NCBI RefSeq assembly: GCF_001548095.1
Contig: NZ_AP014815.1
Span: 1,859,656 to 1,923,655 of the forward strand
From: Geminocystis sp. NIES-3708
GTDB taxonomy: Bacteria; Cyanobacteriota; Cyanobacteriia; Cyanobacteriales; Cyanobacteriaceae
Direction of reading: 5' to 3'
DNA: 64,000 nucleotides
This document shows positions 1 through 9,978 of this stretch, piece after piece. The notes under the pieces were generated by a model, which was not told where the DNA came from, did not search any database, and was given only the letters and a program-made list of their open reading frames with translations. The position numbers and the translations under genes are program-made. The number at the start of each line of letters is the position of its first letter. Position 1 is the first letter of the stretch.

Positions 1-147
1 CCTTTGCTTTGCCTTAAATTGCTAGATATGATTAATTTGCCTAAATAATTGTAAATATTCGGTAAAAAAAATAATTATCATAGAAAGAGAAAAAAGATAA
101 AGTAATTTATTTAAAAATACTAATTATTTATTATGACTTGTTTATGT

Positions 148-153
148 TATAAT
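148..153 (+). promoter_or_regulatory. -10 box upstream of tRNA-Thr
   Basis: A perfect TATAAT hexamer ends 18 bases before the first base of the tRNA, which would put transcription start about 10 bases upstream of the mature 5' end. I see no good -35 hexamer at the usual distance. The call rests on the -10 match and its position alone. Confidence 0.5.
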
Positions 154-171
154 ATTAAGCTAGGTAAAATT

Positions 172-244
172 GCTACCTTAGCTCAATTGGCAGAGCAATT
201 CATTCGTAATGAATAGGTTGTCGGTTCGATTCCGATAGGTAGCT
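172..244 (+). tRNA. tRNA-Thr (anticodon CGT)
   Basis: The sequence folds as a complete cloverleaf. Acceptor arm GCTACCT (172-178) pairs with AGGTAGC (237-243). The D arm contains GCTC..GAGC, and the T arm contains the TTCGATT loop. The anticodon stem ATTCA/TGAAT encloses the loop TTCGTAA, giving anticodon CGT, which reads ACG threonine codons. CCA is not encoded. It stands alone, with tyrA convergent downstream. Confidence 0.95.
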
Positions 245-275
245 TTGATTTTTTGTGTCAAACTAACAAATAGAA

Positions 276-1124
276 TTAATCTTGAAAATCAATAAAACTA
301 GGTCTTTCTTGATGACTTTTCTTTAAAATTATCTCTAATTCTTCCCATTTTTCTTGTTCAATATTACTAATAATATCTTGTAAATTTTGTTGATATTCTA
401 TTAAACTAATTAACAATTGTTCACGGTTATATTTTGCCATCATTAACCCTAATTCCACATTTCCTCCTCCCACTCTGCTGGTATCTTTAAATCCTGAACT
501 TGCCAAGTTTTGGGCTAACTTTACTACTTCTTGATTATGATTCTTAACGCAACTATTGATCAAATTTGCACTTATCATTACTGGTAAATGAGAAATCCAT
601 GCCACTGCTTGATCATGTATTTCTGGCGTCGAAGTATATACTTTACAACCTAGCGATCGCCATATTTCTGAAACTTTATTCATGGCATCCATAGAAGTAT
701 TTTTCACAGGAGTTATTACACAAGGAGCGTTTTGAAATAAATTAGATTCAGCCGCTTCAATACCTTGATTTGTCGTTCCTGCCATGGGATGACTACCCAC
801 AAAGTTCTTCCATAATTCTGTAGCTTTATGGGAGATTGCTCCTTTCACTGAGCCTACATCAGTAATAATCGTACTTGGACGCAAATAATTAATTATGCTC
901 TCAATAGTGGGTAAAATTGCCGCTATAGGAGTACAAATAAAAATTAGATCTGTTTGCTCTAAAACTGAAAAATCAACACTAGCATCTGTAACTATCTGTT
1001 TTGCTAAAGCGATGTTGCAAGTGCTGAGTTGACGAGAAACTCCGATAACATCGTAACCTTGACGAGTCAAATCTAAACCTAATGAGCCCCCTATTAAACC
1101 TAAGCCAATAATACCTATTTTCAT
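276..1124 (-). CDS. tyrA: Prephenate/arogenate dehydrogenase
   Basis: This enzyme performs the NAD(P)-dependent oxidative decarboxylation that makes the direct precursor of tyrosine. At 282 residues it has the length of stand-alone cyanobacterial TyrA. The N-terminal Rossmann motif GLGLIGGSLG starts at about residue 7. The central SHPMAG segment and the later HLPVMIS segment are the conserved substrate-site regions of the family. Cyanobacterial members usually prefer arogenate and NADP, but the sequence alone does not settle substrate preference. No chorismate mutase domain is fused. The gene is monocistronic and convergent with the upstream tRNA gene. Confidence 0.93.
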   Translation of the reverse strand: MKIGIIGLGLIGGSLGLDLTRQGYDVIGVSRQLSTCNIALAKQIVTDASVDFSVLEQTDLIFICTPIAAILPTIESIINYLRPSTIITDVGSVKGAISHKATELWKNFVGSHPMAGTTNQGIEAAESNLFQNAPCVITPVKNTSMDAMNKVSEIWRSLGCKVYTSTPEIHDQAVAWISHLPVMISANLINSCVKNHNQEVVKLAQNLASSGFKDTSRVGGGNVELGLMMAKYNREQLLISLIEYQQNLQDIISNIEQEKWEELEIILKKSHQERPSFIDFQD

Positions 1125-1279
1125 AATTGATGATAAATAATTACAAGATCAGATTATAGTCTTATCCTCTTTGAAGTTTTAATTATCAAATATTAATTTT
1201 TTTAGTAATATTCTTTTTTTTCTTTCTATTAATGATAGAAATAGTTTAGATTCTTAATTAAATAAATCTATATTTTAAA

Positions 1280-1864
1280 ATGACAGAAAAATTAAGTTTT
1301 TATTTCCCAGAATCACAGTTAAATATTTTACATCTTGTAAGTGCGATCGCATGGTCTGATGGTGATTTAAGTACTGAAGAAAGTGATGTCTTGATAGAAC
1401 AGTTTAAAGCAAATTTGCCAACAGATCCAGAGCCGATAGTTTACTTAGACAATAATATAACCTTATATGACTCTTTTTCTCCTAGTGCTAATCCTCTAAT
1501 TTATGAACAAATACAAGCCAGAATGGAAGCGGAATCAGCTTTTAAAGACATACTTGAGAGTTATAAAAACAATCCTGTGCCTTTAGAAGATTTAGTTGCA
1601 CCAATAAAAACCATAGAAGATCGCTCATTGGCAGTAAAATTAGCTTATATGGTAGTCAAAGCTAGTCCTGATGAAGAGGGAAATTTAATTTGTCCTCAAG
1701 AAAAAGCGGTTTATCGTAAATTAATTCAATTATTAGAAATGAATAGTGATTTGGTGCAAAAAATAGAATGGGAAGCAGACAAAAAATTAGAAAAATTCCA
1801 ACATCCTTTTAAAGCATTTATCGATAATTTGAAAGATATTTTGCTAACAAAAATTGAACTTTAA
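1280..1864 (+). CDS. TerB-like conserved cyanobacterial protein
   Basis: A 194-residue soluble, acidic protein without signal peptide or membrane helix. The segment around residues 20-45 (AIAWSDGDLSTEES) has the helix plus acidic-loop pattern of TerB/DjlA-type helical bundle domains, where conserved acidic residues are thought to bind metal. A second similar stretch (VVKASPDEEGNLICPQEKAV, about 126-145) looks like the partner half. The family tie is made by eye; function is unknown. It is monocistronic, in an AT-rich setting, diverging from tyrA. Confidence 0.55.
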   Translation: MTEKLSFYFPESQLNILHLVSAIAWSDGDLSTEESDVLIEQFKANLPTDPEPIVYLDNNITLYDSFSPSANPLIYEQIQARMEAESAFKDILESYKNNPVPLEDLVAPIKTIEDRSLAVKLAYMVVKASPDEEGNLICPQEKAVYRKLIQLLEMNSDLVQKIEWEADKKLEKFQHPFKAFIDNLKDILLTKIEL

Positions 1865-2195
1865 TAAAATTATAAATAAGGGGTGTACTATATTTCCTTA
1901 AATTAAAAATAATAATCTATGGTTATTGACAAAATTAAAAGATTAAATAAGCAGAAAAACTATAATTATGGAAATTACTATATTAGACAAAACTAAGTTA
2001 AAAAAACGCACAAAAAGAGGTTTTACTAAATGATATACAAAAAATAGTGCTTTTATTAGTAGCAATATTTTTTGAAGACACCTCATAATCTTATTGTATA
2101 AATTGCTATAAAAATTATATCTTAATATCGAAATAAAAACTTATCGATAACGTTGGGTTTTATTTTTCCACTTAATCTATCATCATAAAATTTTA
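1865..2195. other. Intergenic, nothing recognised
   Basis: This 331-bp AT-rich spacer lies between the TerB-like and the aldolase-fold genes. I see no convincing ORF (the longest is about 25 codons), no hairpin terminator and no repeat. Confidence 0.5.
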
Positions 2196-2798
2196 ATGAG
2201 TAATTCCCGTAATATTGATGAGGGTATAATTAAATTTAATTGTCAATGGATTAAACAACCTTTGTCAATTGCTGTACCTGATGAACTATTAACATGGCGT
2301 GATCGAATGTATAATCTTAAACTTATCGGACATTATCATGATATAAATATTGGCTATGGTAATATCAGTATCAAAACTCCTCAAGGAATCTTGATTTCAG
2401 GTACACAAACAGGTAATATTTACCCCATTCAACCACAACATTTTACCCTAGTTACAGATTATGATCTTGAGAAAAATACCGTAGTTTGTCGAGGATTAAT
2501 TAAGGCTTCCTCAGAATCCATGACACATATCGCCGTTTATCAATGCGATAGCTCGATCAATGCTATTATTCATATTCATAATCTTCAGTTGTGGAAAAAT
2601 TTACTTAATAAAATCCCTACCACAAAAAAAGAAGTTGCCTATGGCACACCAGATATGGCAAAAGAGATATTTCGTTTATTTGTAGAAAGCAACGTTAAGC
2701 AAAAAAAAATCCTTGTAATGGCGGGGCATGAGGAAGGAATTATAACCTTTGCTTCTTCTGTTGAAAGTGCAGGAAATTTACTGCTTAGTTATTTATAG
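2196..2798 (+). CDS. Class II aldolase/adducin-fold protein
   Basis: A 200-residue protein with the class II aldolase/adducin fold, a family of zinc-dependent aldolases, epimerases and dehydratases acting on sugar phosphates. The SGNIS-like strand appears as GYGNISIKTPQGILISGT (about residues 49-66). The metal-binding HxH appears as IIHIHN (about 125-130), and a third ligand His lies in AGHEEG (about 176-181). The IIHIHNLQLW context departs from the usual HTHS, so the substrate may be unusual. It is only distantly similar to MtnB encoded 3 kb away. Whether the enzyme is active, and on what, cannot be read from the sequence. Confidence 0.75.
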   Translation: MSNSRNIDEGIIKFNCQWIKQPLSIAVPDELLTWRDRMYNLKLIGHYHDINIGYGNISIKTPQGILISGTQTGNIYPIQPQHFTLVTDYDLEKNTVVCRGLIKASSESMTHIAVYQCDSSINAIIHIHNLQLWKNLLNKIPTTKKEVAYGTPDMAKEIFRLFVESNVKQKKILVMAGHEEGIITFASSVESAGNLLLSYL

Positions 2799-2977
2799 TA
2801 ATAAATGGGATAGTGAGAATAAACAAATTGTTGTGAAAGGCAATGAATGGGTGATAGAGAAATATCCAATCCTACCCTTTTTTTGCTACATAATCAATAT
2901 TAGAATTTATGCACCACAAATGAATTTAAGGTGAATAATACTAGATTTTTTTACTCAACCCCCAAATATACTTATTT

Positions 2978-5245
2978 TTATAGTCTTTTTTCGATGGCTT
3001 TTTCCCAAGTATCAGTTACAATTTGAATATCTAAATTAATTAAATTATTAATACTTAAAATAGTTGATTTTACTACCCCAATTTTTTGCCAATCATTGCC
3101 TAGTTTTTCCGTTAATAGTGTTTCCCATTGAGCTTTATTTTCAGGATTAATTGACACAATAATTAAACTTGCTAATTCACCAAACAAAACATTATCTAAA
3201 CGAGCATTTATTGCAGGTAAAGTAACTTGACAACCTAACTTCCCACTAATAGAAGATTCCGCTAAAGCCACGGAAATTCCGCCTTCAGTAACATCATGGG
3301 CAGATTTGAGCAAACTTTTACTAATTCCTTCACGACAAACTTCTTGCACTTTTTTTTCTAAGTGATAGTCTAATTCTGGTGGTTTTCCTGCTACAGTGTT
3401 ATGAATTGTTGCTAAATATTCTGACGCACCTAAATTAGGATTAAATTTACCTAAAAGATAGATTAAATCCCCTTCTTGTTGCCAACCTTGCCCACAAATT
3501 TTCTCGATGTCAGATATTAAACCCACCATACCTATCACAGGGGTAGGGTAAATGGGTTGAGGATTGCCTTCGCTGTCTATAGTTTCGTTATATAAAGATA
3601 CGTTTCCACCCGTCACAGGAGTATTAAATTCTCGACAAGCCTCAGAAATTCCTTGACAAGCATGATGTAATTGCCAGTAACCGACGGCTTTTTCTGGACT
3701 TCCAAAGTTCAGATTATCAGTAATAGCAATAGGTTGTGCCCCAACACAACTTAAGTTACGAGCGGCTTCAGCTACTGCTAATTTTGCTCCCAAATTAGGA
3801 TCTAAATATACATAACGAGGATTACAATCAGTAGTCGCAGCGATGCCAGTTGTTGCTAATTCTGGTTTTCCGTTTACGGGGCGTACTCTGATAATAGCCG
3901 CATCTGCTCCCCCCGGAAGCATTACGGTATTATTTTGGACTTGATGATCATATTGACGATAAATCCATCTTTTTGAAGCTATAGAGGGAGTATCAAGAAG
4001 TTTTAGCAGAATTTCTTCCCAATTTTGATTATTGACACCACTTTCTTCAACTTTTGCTAATTCTGCTTCTGTCCATGACCATGCTTTCGTAGCATATTCT
4101 GGTGGATTTGTCAAGACTTCGTGATGATAAATTGGCGTATTATCAGCTAACGCAGTGGATGGCACTTCTGCCGCAACTTTTCCTTGATGTAAAATTCTGA
4201 CAACTTGTTCGGGTATTACTTCACCAGCTACTACAGCATGAAGTCCCCATCTTTCAAAAATATCAATTAATTCTTGTTCTCGTCCTTTCTCTCCTACAAA
4301 GAGCATTCTTTCTTGGGATTCTGATAGGAGATACTCATAGGGTATCATGGCTTTTTCACGGGCTGGAATCTTGTCCAAATCTAACTCAATGCCAACGCCT
4401 CCTTTTGCTGCCATTTCTGAAGTTGAGCAAGTAATCCCCGCCGCTCCCATATCTTGGGCTGCAACTACCGCACCCGTTTTAAAGGCTTCTAAACAGGCTT
4501 CTATTAAGGATTTTTCCAAGAAAGGATCTCCTACTTGTACTGCAGGTCGATCGTCTAATGATTCATCCGTCAATTCTGCACTGGCAAAACTTGCTCCTCC
4601 CATGCCGTCTCTGCCTGTCGTCGAACCAACATACAAAACAGGATTGCCAATGCCAGAAGCCCCTGATTTAACTATTTCATCAGTTTCCATCAAGCCTATT
4701 GCCATGGCATTAACAAGGGGATTACCACTGTAAGCGGGGTTGAAATAGACTTCACCACCAACGGTTGGCACACCAACACAGTTACCATAGTGTGATATAC
4801 CTTCTACAACTCCTTTAAAAATTCTTTTGGTGTGAGGATTATCTAAATTGCCGAAGCGCAATGAGTTTAAAATAGCAATAGGGCGTGCTCCCATGGTAAA
4901 TATATCTCTTAAAATGCCTCCGACTCCTGTGGCGGCTCCTTGAAATGGCTCGATGGCGCTAGGATGATTATGAGATTCTATTTTAAATGCTACTCTCAAA
5001 CCGTTACCAAAATCCACAACTCCTGCATTTTCTCCAGGTCCCACTAATATGCGATCGCCATCGGTAGGAAATTGTGATAGTAAAGGCTTGGAGTTTTTAT
5101 AACAACAATGTTCTGACCACATTACCCCAAACATCCCTAATTCGGCTTTATTGGGATGTCTGCCTAATCTTTTAACGATGTCTTCATATTCAGCAGGTTT
5201 AATGCCTTCAGAGGCGATTTCTTGAGGGGTAAAGGGTACGGGCAT
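2978..5245 (-). CDS. purL: Phosphoribosylformylglycinamidine synthase subunit PurL
   Basis: This is the large subunit of FGAM synthase, catalysing the ATP-dependent fourth step of de novo purine synthesis together with PurQ and PurS, which are not in the window. The 755-residue length fits the small-type (three-subunit) PurL of cyanobacteria and Gram-positive bacteria. Diagnostic stretches include [17 protein letters not shown] near residue 38, [21 protein letters not shown] near 87, and the C-terminal half repeat [11 protein letters not shown]. It is flanked on both sides by class II aldolase-fold genes on the other strand and appears monocistronic here. Confidence 0.97.
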   Translation of the reverse strand: MPVPFTPQEIASEGIKPAEYEDIVKRLGRHPNKAELGMFGVMWSEHCCYKNSKPLLSQFPTDGDRILVGPGENAGVVDFGNGLRVAFKIESHNHPSAIEPFQGAATGVGGILRDIFTMGARPIAILNSLRFGNLDNPHTKRIFKGVVEGISHYGNCVGVPTVGGEVYFNPAYSGNPLVNAMAIGLMETDEIVKSGASGIGNPVLYVGSTTGRDGMGGASFASAELTDESLDDRPAVQVGDPFLEKSLIEACLEAFKTGAVVAAQDMGAAGITCSTSEMAAKGGVGIELDLDKIPAREKAMIPYEYLLSESQERMLFVGEKGREQELIDIFERWGLHAVVAGEVIPEQVVRILHQGKVAAEVPSTALADNTPIYHHEVLTNPPEYATKAWSWTEAELAKVEESGVNNQNWEEILLKLLDTPSIASKRWIYRQYDHQVQNNTVMLPGGADAAIIRVRPVNGKPELATTGIAATTDCNPRYVYLDPNLGAKLAVAEAARNLSCVGAQPIAITDNLNFGSPEKAVGYWQLHHACQGISEACREFNTPVTGGNVSLYNETIDSEGNPQPIYPTPVIGMVGLISDIEKICGQGWQQEGDLIYLLGKFNPNLGASEYLATIHNTVAGKPPELDYHLEKKVQEVCREGISKSLLKSAHDVTEGGISVALAESSISGKLGCQVTLPAINARLDNVLFGELASLIIVSINPENKAQWETLLTEKLGNDWQKIGVVKSTILSINNLINLDIQIVTDTWEKAIEKRL

Positions 5246-5619
5246 ATTTTCTCTACGTTATTTAACTTAATAATAATATATCAGCACCTTTAATAATTAA
5301 CAACTAAAAGTTGAGTAAATAAAGAAATTTTTAGTATTATTTATTTTTCACTTCGTTAATTTATGGAAATCTTTAAAAGATAGAGAAAATAATAATTAAC
5401 AAGTTATAATAATCTATCTTTACTGAAAAATTAATTAAAAAAAATCCCATATCAATTACTTAATTCAAATTAAAACTGATAAAGATTCATAGGTATTTTA
5501 TATGTTAATATTTGATAAATATAAACAAAATTAAGACTTTTTATTTTTTTTGTATTTTATTAGATAAAATTAGTTAAAATATTGTTTTTTAGTTAGATAG
5601 ATAAAAAGGATTTGTTACA
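5246..5619. other. Divergent purL/mtnB intergenic region
   Basis: 374 bp of very AT-rich DNA between two divergently transcribed genes, so it must hold both promoters. I could not assign clear -35/-10 pairs, and I see no riboswitch-like conserved element upstream of the methionine-salvage genes. The only firm signal is the AAAAGGA ribosome-binding site at 5604-5610 before mtnB. Confidence 0.5.
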
Positions 5620-6249
5620 TTGACTTATTGCCAACGAGATTTAAACATCGCCATTGAGAGCATTCTTGAAACAGCTAATTTTCTCAATCGTCAAGGTTGG
5701 ACTCCAGCCACCAGTAGTAATTTTTCTCAAAGGTTAGATAATAATTATTGTGCTATTACTGTGTCGGGTAAGCATAAAGGCAAATTAACCCCTGATGATA
5801 TTATGGTAGTGGATTTGCAAGGAAAACCCCAAGACGAGAAAAAACCTTCGGCGGAAACTCTTCTTCATACCAGCCTATATGCCTGGAATCCTAACATTGG
5901 ATCAGTTTTACATACTCATTCCCTTAATAGTACGTTACTCACTCTCTTAACAAATAATACTTCTTGGGAATTAGAAGATTATGAGTTGTTAAAAGCTTTT
6001 TCGGGAATTTCTACCCATGAAAGTGCGATCAAAATTCCTATTTTTGCTAATACTCAAGATATAGCTAGTTTAGCCGATGAAGTTATAGAATATCTGCACC
6101 AAAGAATTCCTTGCTGGGGTTATCTAATTCGAGGACATGGAGTTTATACTTGGGGTAAGGATATGCCAGAAACCCTAAGACATTTAGAAGCACTTGAATA
6201 TTTAATACAATGTGAATTAGAACTTATGCGCATTAGAGGTAAATTATGA
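5620..6249 (+). CDS. mtnB: Methylthioribulose-1-phosphate dehydratase
   Basis: MtnB dehydrates 5-methylthioribulose 1-phosphate in the methionine salvage pathway, which recycles the methylthio group released from polyamine synthesis. It is 209 residues with the class II aldolase fold. The zinc ligands are visible as HTHS (about residues 106-109) and RGHGVYTWG (about 176-184). The start is TTG, supported by AAAAGGA nine bases upstream and by the conserved N-terminus reading directly from it. The stop overlaps the mtnD start by four bases (ATGA), indicating translational coupling. Confidence 0.92.
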   Translation: MTYCQRDLNIAIESILETANFLNRQGWTPATSSNFSQRLDNNYCAITVSGKHKGKLTPDDIMVVDLQGKPQDEKKPSAETLLHTSLYAWNPNIGSVLHTHSLNSTLLTLLTNNTSWELEDYELLKAFSGISTHESAIKIPIFANTQDIASLADEVIEYLHQRIPCWGYLIRGHGVYTWGKDMPETLRHLEALEYLIQCELELMRIRGKL

Positions 6250-6809
6250 CTGCATTAAAAATATTTGATGATAATAACCCCAATATACCTATTTTTGATA
6301 GTAACACCGTTTCTGAAGCAGATAAAATTGAGAAAATTAGTCACAAATTAAAACAAATTGGGATAAGATTTGAACAGTGGCAAACTATCCAAAATTTAAT
6401 ATCAGGTGCAACTCAAGAAGAGGTTTTGAAAGCCTATAAATCTGAAATTGATCAATTAATCAATGAAGAAGGATATGTAACTGTTGATGTGGTTAGTTTA
6501 ACTAGCGATAATCCTAATAAATCGGCTTTTCGAGAAAAATTCTTAAATGAACATACCCATAGTGAAGATGAAGTCCGTTTTTTTGTAGATGGTGAGGGTT
6601 TATTTAGCTTACATATCGATAATCAAGTGTTTGAGATATTGTGTAGTAGAGGTGATTTAATCAGTGTACCCGCAAATACTCGTCATTGGTTCGATATGGG
6701 CGAGAATCCTAATTTTACAGCTATTCGTTTTTTCAACAATCCTGAAGGTTGGGTAGCGAATTTTACGGGAAGCGACATTGCTAGTCAGTTTTCAAGATTA
6801 GAGAATTAA
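6246..6809 (+). CDS. mtnD: Acireductone dioxygenase
   Basis: A cupin metalloenzyme of methionine salvage that oxidises acireductone to 2-keto-4-methylthiobutyrate and formate (Fe form) or to an off-pathway product (Ni form). It is 187 residues. The metal-binding signature EHTHSEDEVRFFVDGEG lies near residues 98-114 and supplies two His and a Glu; the fourth ligand His is in NTRHWFDMG. It overlaps mtnB by four bases. A compact stem-loop with a following T-run sits 20 bases after the stop codon, before mtnC. Confidence 0.95.
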   Translation: MTALKIFDDNNPNIPIFDSNTVSEADKIEKISHKLKQIGIRFEQWQTIQNLISGATQEEVLKAYKSEIDQLINEEGYVTVDVVSLTSDNPNKSAFREKFLNEHTHSEDEVRFFVDGEGLFSLHIDNQVFEILCSRGDLISVPANTRHWFDMGENPNFTAIRFFNNPEGWVANFTGSDIASQFSRLEN

Positions 6810-6829
6810 TGAAATTTTAACTCTAATTT

Positions 6830-6851
6830 GTCCCTGAATTAAGGGACTTTT
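6830..6851 (+). terminator. Stem-loop terminator after mtnD
   Basis: GTCCCT (6830-6835) pairs with AGGGAC (6842-6847) across a six-base loop, followed by TTTT. The stem is short but perfect. It lies inside the methionine-salvage run, between mtnD and mtnC, so it may be a partial terminator that lowers mtnC expression rather than an end of transcription. Confidence 0.6.
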
Positions 6852-6947
6852 CCCCTCGTTTGAAAAATTTGATGGCTTTAGTTAAATTCCAATAATTTTA
6901 TACATAAATTAAATTTATTTAAAATATTCATTTATTTAACAATTTCT

Positions 6948-7640
6948 ATGATTAAAACAATTTTAACGGATATTGAAGGTACAACCAGTTCTATTAATTT
7001 TGTCCATGATATTTTATTTCCTTATGCTTATGATAGAATGTATGATTTTTTAGCTGAAAATTGGGATCATGAGCAGGTAAAAAAAGCTCTATTAGAAATA
7101 GCGAAATTGGAAAATTTAGTAGATTATAATCATGAACAAATAACTACTATTTTACAAGATTGGATAAAATGCGATCACAAAATTAAACCTTTAAAAGACC
7201 TACAAGGTATAATCTGGGAAGAAGGTTATAAAAATGGTGATTATTCCTCTCATGTTTATCCAGATGCCTACGAAATGTTATCATTATGGCACAGTAAAAA
7301 TATTCCTATTTATATATATTCTTCAGGCTCAATTTATGCTCAAAAATTATTTTTTGGACATTCAGAATATGGTAATTTATTAGCTTTATTTAGTGGTTTT
7401 TTTGATACTAATATTGGTAATAAAAAAGAGCCTCAATCTTATATTAACATTGCGAACAATCTTAACTTAAACCCTCATGAAATTATTTTTTTATCTGATG
7501 TAGAAGATGAGGTAAATTCAGCGTTATCTATCGGCATGAAAACTGTCTGGATAATAAGAGAAGAAAAAGCATTTAAAGAGAAAAAAAATAGCAACTCTCC
7601 CCATCAAATTGTTAATAATTTTCAGTTAATCAATCTATAA
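6948..7640 (+). CDS. mtnC: Enolase-phosphatase E1 (methionine salvage)
   Basis: MtnC is a bifunctional HAD-superfamily enzyme that enolises 2,3-diketo-5-methylthiopentyl 1-phosphate and then removes its phosphate to give acireductone, the MtnD substrate. It is 230 residues. HAD motif I is LTDIEGTTSSI at residues 6-16, motif II is YIYSSGS, the Lys of motif III lies in GNKKEPQSY, and motif IV is FLSDVEDEV. It follows mtnD by 138 bp with a stem-loop in between, so it may have its own promoter. mtnA and the MTA-cleaving enzyme are not in the window. Confidence 0.94.
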   Translation: MIKTILTDIEGTTSSINFVHDILFPYAYDRMYDFLAENWDHEQVKKALLEIAKLENLVDYNHEQITTILQDWIKCDHKIKPLKDLQGIIWEEGYKNGDYSSHVYPDAYEMLSLWHSKNIPIYIYSSGSIYAQKLFFGHSEYGNLLALFSGFFDTNIGNKKEPQSYINIANNLNLNPHEIIFLSDVEDEVNSALSIGMKTVWIIREEKAFKEKKNSNSPHQIVNNFQLINL

Positions 7641-7932
7641 AAAACTGTTCTAAAAGTTGTTAAGTTCTCTAAATTCTACTCAATAAGTGAAATGAAGGAA
7701 GATTTTAGATAAAATTGAGACTTTTTAAACCGTTTCTGAGGTTAAGGGGCAAAGGATTATAATAATCTTATTTTTCTGATTTAATCAATAATTAACTTTT
7801 TTTAATAATAAAAACCCAGTGTATATATTATTTTATTTCAGAGGAAAAATAATTACTAATTTTTAATTCTTAACTCTCAATTACTAATTATGTTATCCTA
7901 AAAAATTGGCTAAAATAACATTTATTTTTTCT

Positions 7933-9081
7933 ATGGATATTTTTCGTTATTTAATCCCATTTTATCAACCTGATATTGATCAATGGTCATTAGAAGCAAG
8001 ATTATTGCGGTGGCTGACTTTTGTATGGTTATTAATTGGTTTAATCGCTTTATTTTCAGCTTCCTATGCCGTTGGGTTGGATGAATCTAACGATGGTTGG
8101 TTTTATTTTAAACGTCAAGGATTTTGGATGATTATAGGTTTAATTTGCTTCAAAATTGTGACGGAATTACCCTTAAAAATAATTCTCAAGTTTTCTCCTT
8201 GGTGTTATCTTGTAGCATTAATTTTAATTATTGGCACAGTGGTAGGTTTAGGGCAAAATGTAAATGGTGCAGAAAGATGGATAGCCTTAGGACCAATTCA
8301 AATTCAGCCTTCAGAATTACTCAAACCTTTTTTAGTTTTACAAGGTGCGACTATTTTTGGCAGTTGGCAAAGGCAACCTTGGCGAATTAAAGGTGCATGG
8401 CTAGGTATTTTTGCTTTTACTTTAGCCTGTATTTTAAAACAGCCAAACTTAAGTACAACAGCATTGTGTGGGATGACTTTATGGCTAATGGCTTTGGCTG
8501 GAGGTTTACCTTATATACAATTATTGGCTACGGCAATGATGGGTATGGTTACAGCCGCCCTTAGTGTAGCTATCAATCCTTATCAATTAAGACGGATTGT
8601 ATCATTTATAGATCCATGGCAAGACGCAAGGGGAGATGGTTATCAATTAGTACAAAGTTTACTCGCAATTGGATCTGGTGGCGAATTGGGTGTTGGTTTT
8701 GGAATGTCTCAACAAAAATTATTTTATTTACCTTTCCAATACACGGACTTTATTTTTGCCGTTTTTGCTGAAGAATTTGGCTTTGTAGGTAGTATCATTT
8801 TAATTTTAATGGTGGTAACTTATGCAACGGTAGCTTTTCTTGTAACTCTAAGATGTACTCATCCCATTAAACGTTTGGTAGCAGTGGGAGTAATGGTTAT
8901 TTTAGTAGGACAATCTTTACTGAATATAGGAGTAAATACAGGATCTTTGCCTACTACAGGTTTACCTTTTCCCTTTTTAAGCTATGGTGGTAGTTCTGTT
9001 ATGAGTAGTTGTATTTTAGCAGGATTATTAATTAGAGTTGCTATCGAAACTTATCAACAAGAAATAATTTTAAATAATTAA
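7933..9081 (+). CDS. ftsW: FtsW, SEDS-family peptidoglycan polymerase
   Basis: A polytopic SEDS protein that polymerises septal peptidoglycan from lipid II with its class B PBP partner during division. About ten hydrophobic segments are visible. The family signatures include GAERWIALGPIQIQPSEL in the first half and the C-terminal NIGVNTGSLPTTGLPFPFLSYGGSS region. An upstream in-frame TTG at 7906 would add nine residues, but the ATG at 7933 gives the N-terminus (MDIFRYLIPF) that I expect for cyanobacterial FtsW. No clear ribosome-binding site helps to choose. The specific call of FtsW over RodA is made from this overall resemblance. Confidence 0.88.
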   Translation: MDIFRYLIPFYQPDIDQWSLEARLLRWLTFVWLLIGLIALFSASYAVGLDESNDGWFYFKRQGFWMIIGLICFKIVTELPLKIILKFSPWCYLVALILIIGTVVGLGQNVNGAERWIALGPIQIQPSELLKPFLVLQGATIFGSWQRQPWRIKGAWLGIFAFTLACILKQPNLSTTALCGMTLWLMALAGGLPYIQLLATAMMGMVTAALSVAINPYQLRRIVSFIDPWQDARGDGYQLVQSLLAIGSGGELGVGFGMSQQKLFYLPFQYTDFIFAVFAEEFGFVGSIILILMVVTYATVAFLVTLRCTHPIKRLVAVGVMVILVGQSLLNIGVNTGSLPTTGLPFPFLSYGGSSVMSSCILAGLLIRVAIETYQQEIILNN

Positions 9082-9139
9082 TTGCCTATAAAATGTTTAT
9101 TTTTTAACCTTGTTTATAACAATAACATTCTGACTTTAT

Positions 9140-9970
9140 ATGATAGAAAAGAAAAATGTTTCTAATGCTAATCAAGCTATTGAAACTTATATTGAAAGAG
9201 TGACAGAATTAAGTCAATTAGGACAAAAAATTCCTACCAATGAAGAGTTATTAACTATCGCTTCAGAATTGGGTATTAGTGATAAAGAAATTGCTTCCGC
9301 ACAAAAACAATCCCAAGCTCATTTTATTCGGGCACAAGGTTATGTTACTCTTCGTCATTGGGACGATGCTATCTTAGAATTAGAAGAGGCTTTGGCTTTT
9401 AATCCCTTTAATTTATCTATGTTGCATTTATTAATTAATGCTTATTTAGGAAGATGGAAAGCAAAGCATAATAAACAAGATGAAGAATTAATAAAATTTA
9501 GGGTCAAACAGTGTTTAGAAATTCAACCTGATGATCAAGAATCATTAAAATTATTAGCAAAATTAGATCAATTAATTAATAATTATAAATATCAATTATG
9601 GGGTATTACTGCTTTTAGTTTAATAGCAATTGGTTCAGGAATAGGCTTCTTTTTGCTCAATAATATTTCTCTCAATTTATTTTCTCAAAATGATAAAAAA
9701 ATACAGAGTGTTAAAGAAGAGTTATTTAAAGAAATTAAACAATTAAAAGATGAACAAAAAATACTATATGATCAATTGTCAGAAAAAGTGAAAATTCAAG
9801 AAGAGATAGATAAAGATTCTCAGTTACAAATAGAAATTTTAAAAAATGAAGTGCAAAAATTAAATCAACAAAATCAGGAATTAAATAATAAACTTAATAA
9901 CCAACATAAATCCATTCCTGACGTTAAATCACCAAAAATCAACAATAAAACTGAAACTAAATCACTATAA
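9140..9970 (+). CDS. TPR protein with one membrane helix and coiled coil
   Basis: A 276-residue protein of unrecognised specific role. A tetratricopeptide-like region covers about residues 55-145 (the HFIRAQGYVTLRHWDDAILE repeat). One transmembrane helix follows at about 153-176. The tail from about 185 to 260 is Lys/Glu/Gln-rich coiled coil, ending in a charged segment. The likely topology is a cytoplasmic TPR with the coiled coil across the membrane. It sits between ftsW and tsaB, with only 8 bp to tsaB, so it is probably cotranscribed with tsaB. A scaffolding role at the envelope is possible but is inference. Confidence 0.7.
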   Translation: MIEKKNVSNANQAIETYIERVTELSQLGQKIPTNEELLTIASELGISDKEIASAQKQSQAHFIRAQGYVTLRHWDDAILELEEALAFNPFNLSMLHLLINAYLGRWKAKHNKQDEELIKFRVKQCLEIQPDDQESLKLLAKLDQLINNYKYQLWGITAFSLIAIGSGIGFFLLNNISLNLFSQNDKKIQSVKEELFKEIKQLKDEQKILYDQLSEKVKIQEEIDKDSQLQIEILKNEVQKLNQQNQELNNKLNNQHKSIPDVKSPKINNKTETKSL

Positions 9971-9978
9971 TAATCATA

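Noticed and set aside
2749-2934. 61-codon ORF overlapping the end of the class II aldolase-fold gene
   Set aside because: It is in another frame, shares its first 50 bases with a well-supported gene, has no ribosome-binding site and no recognisable domain.
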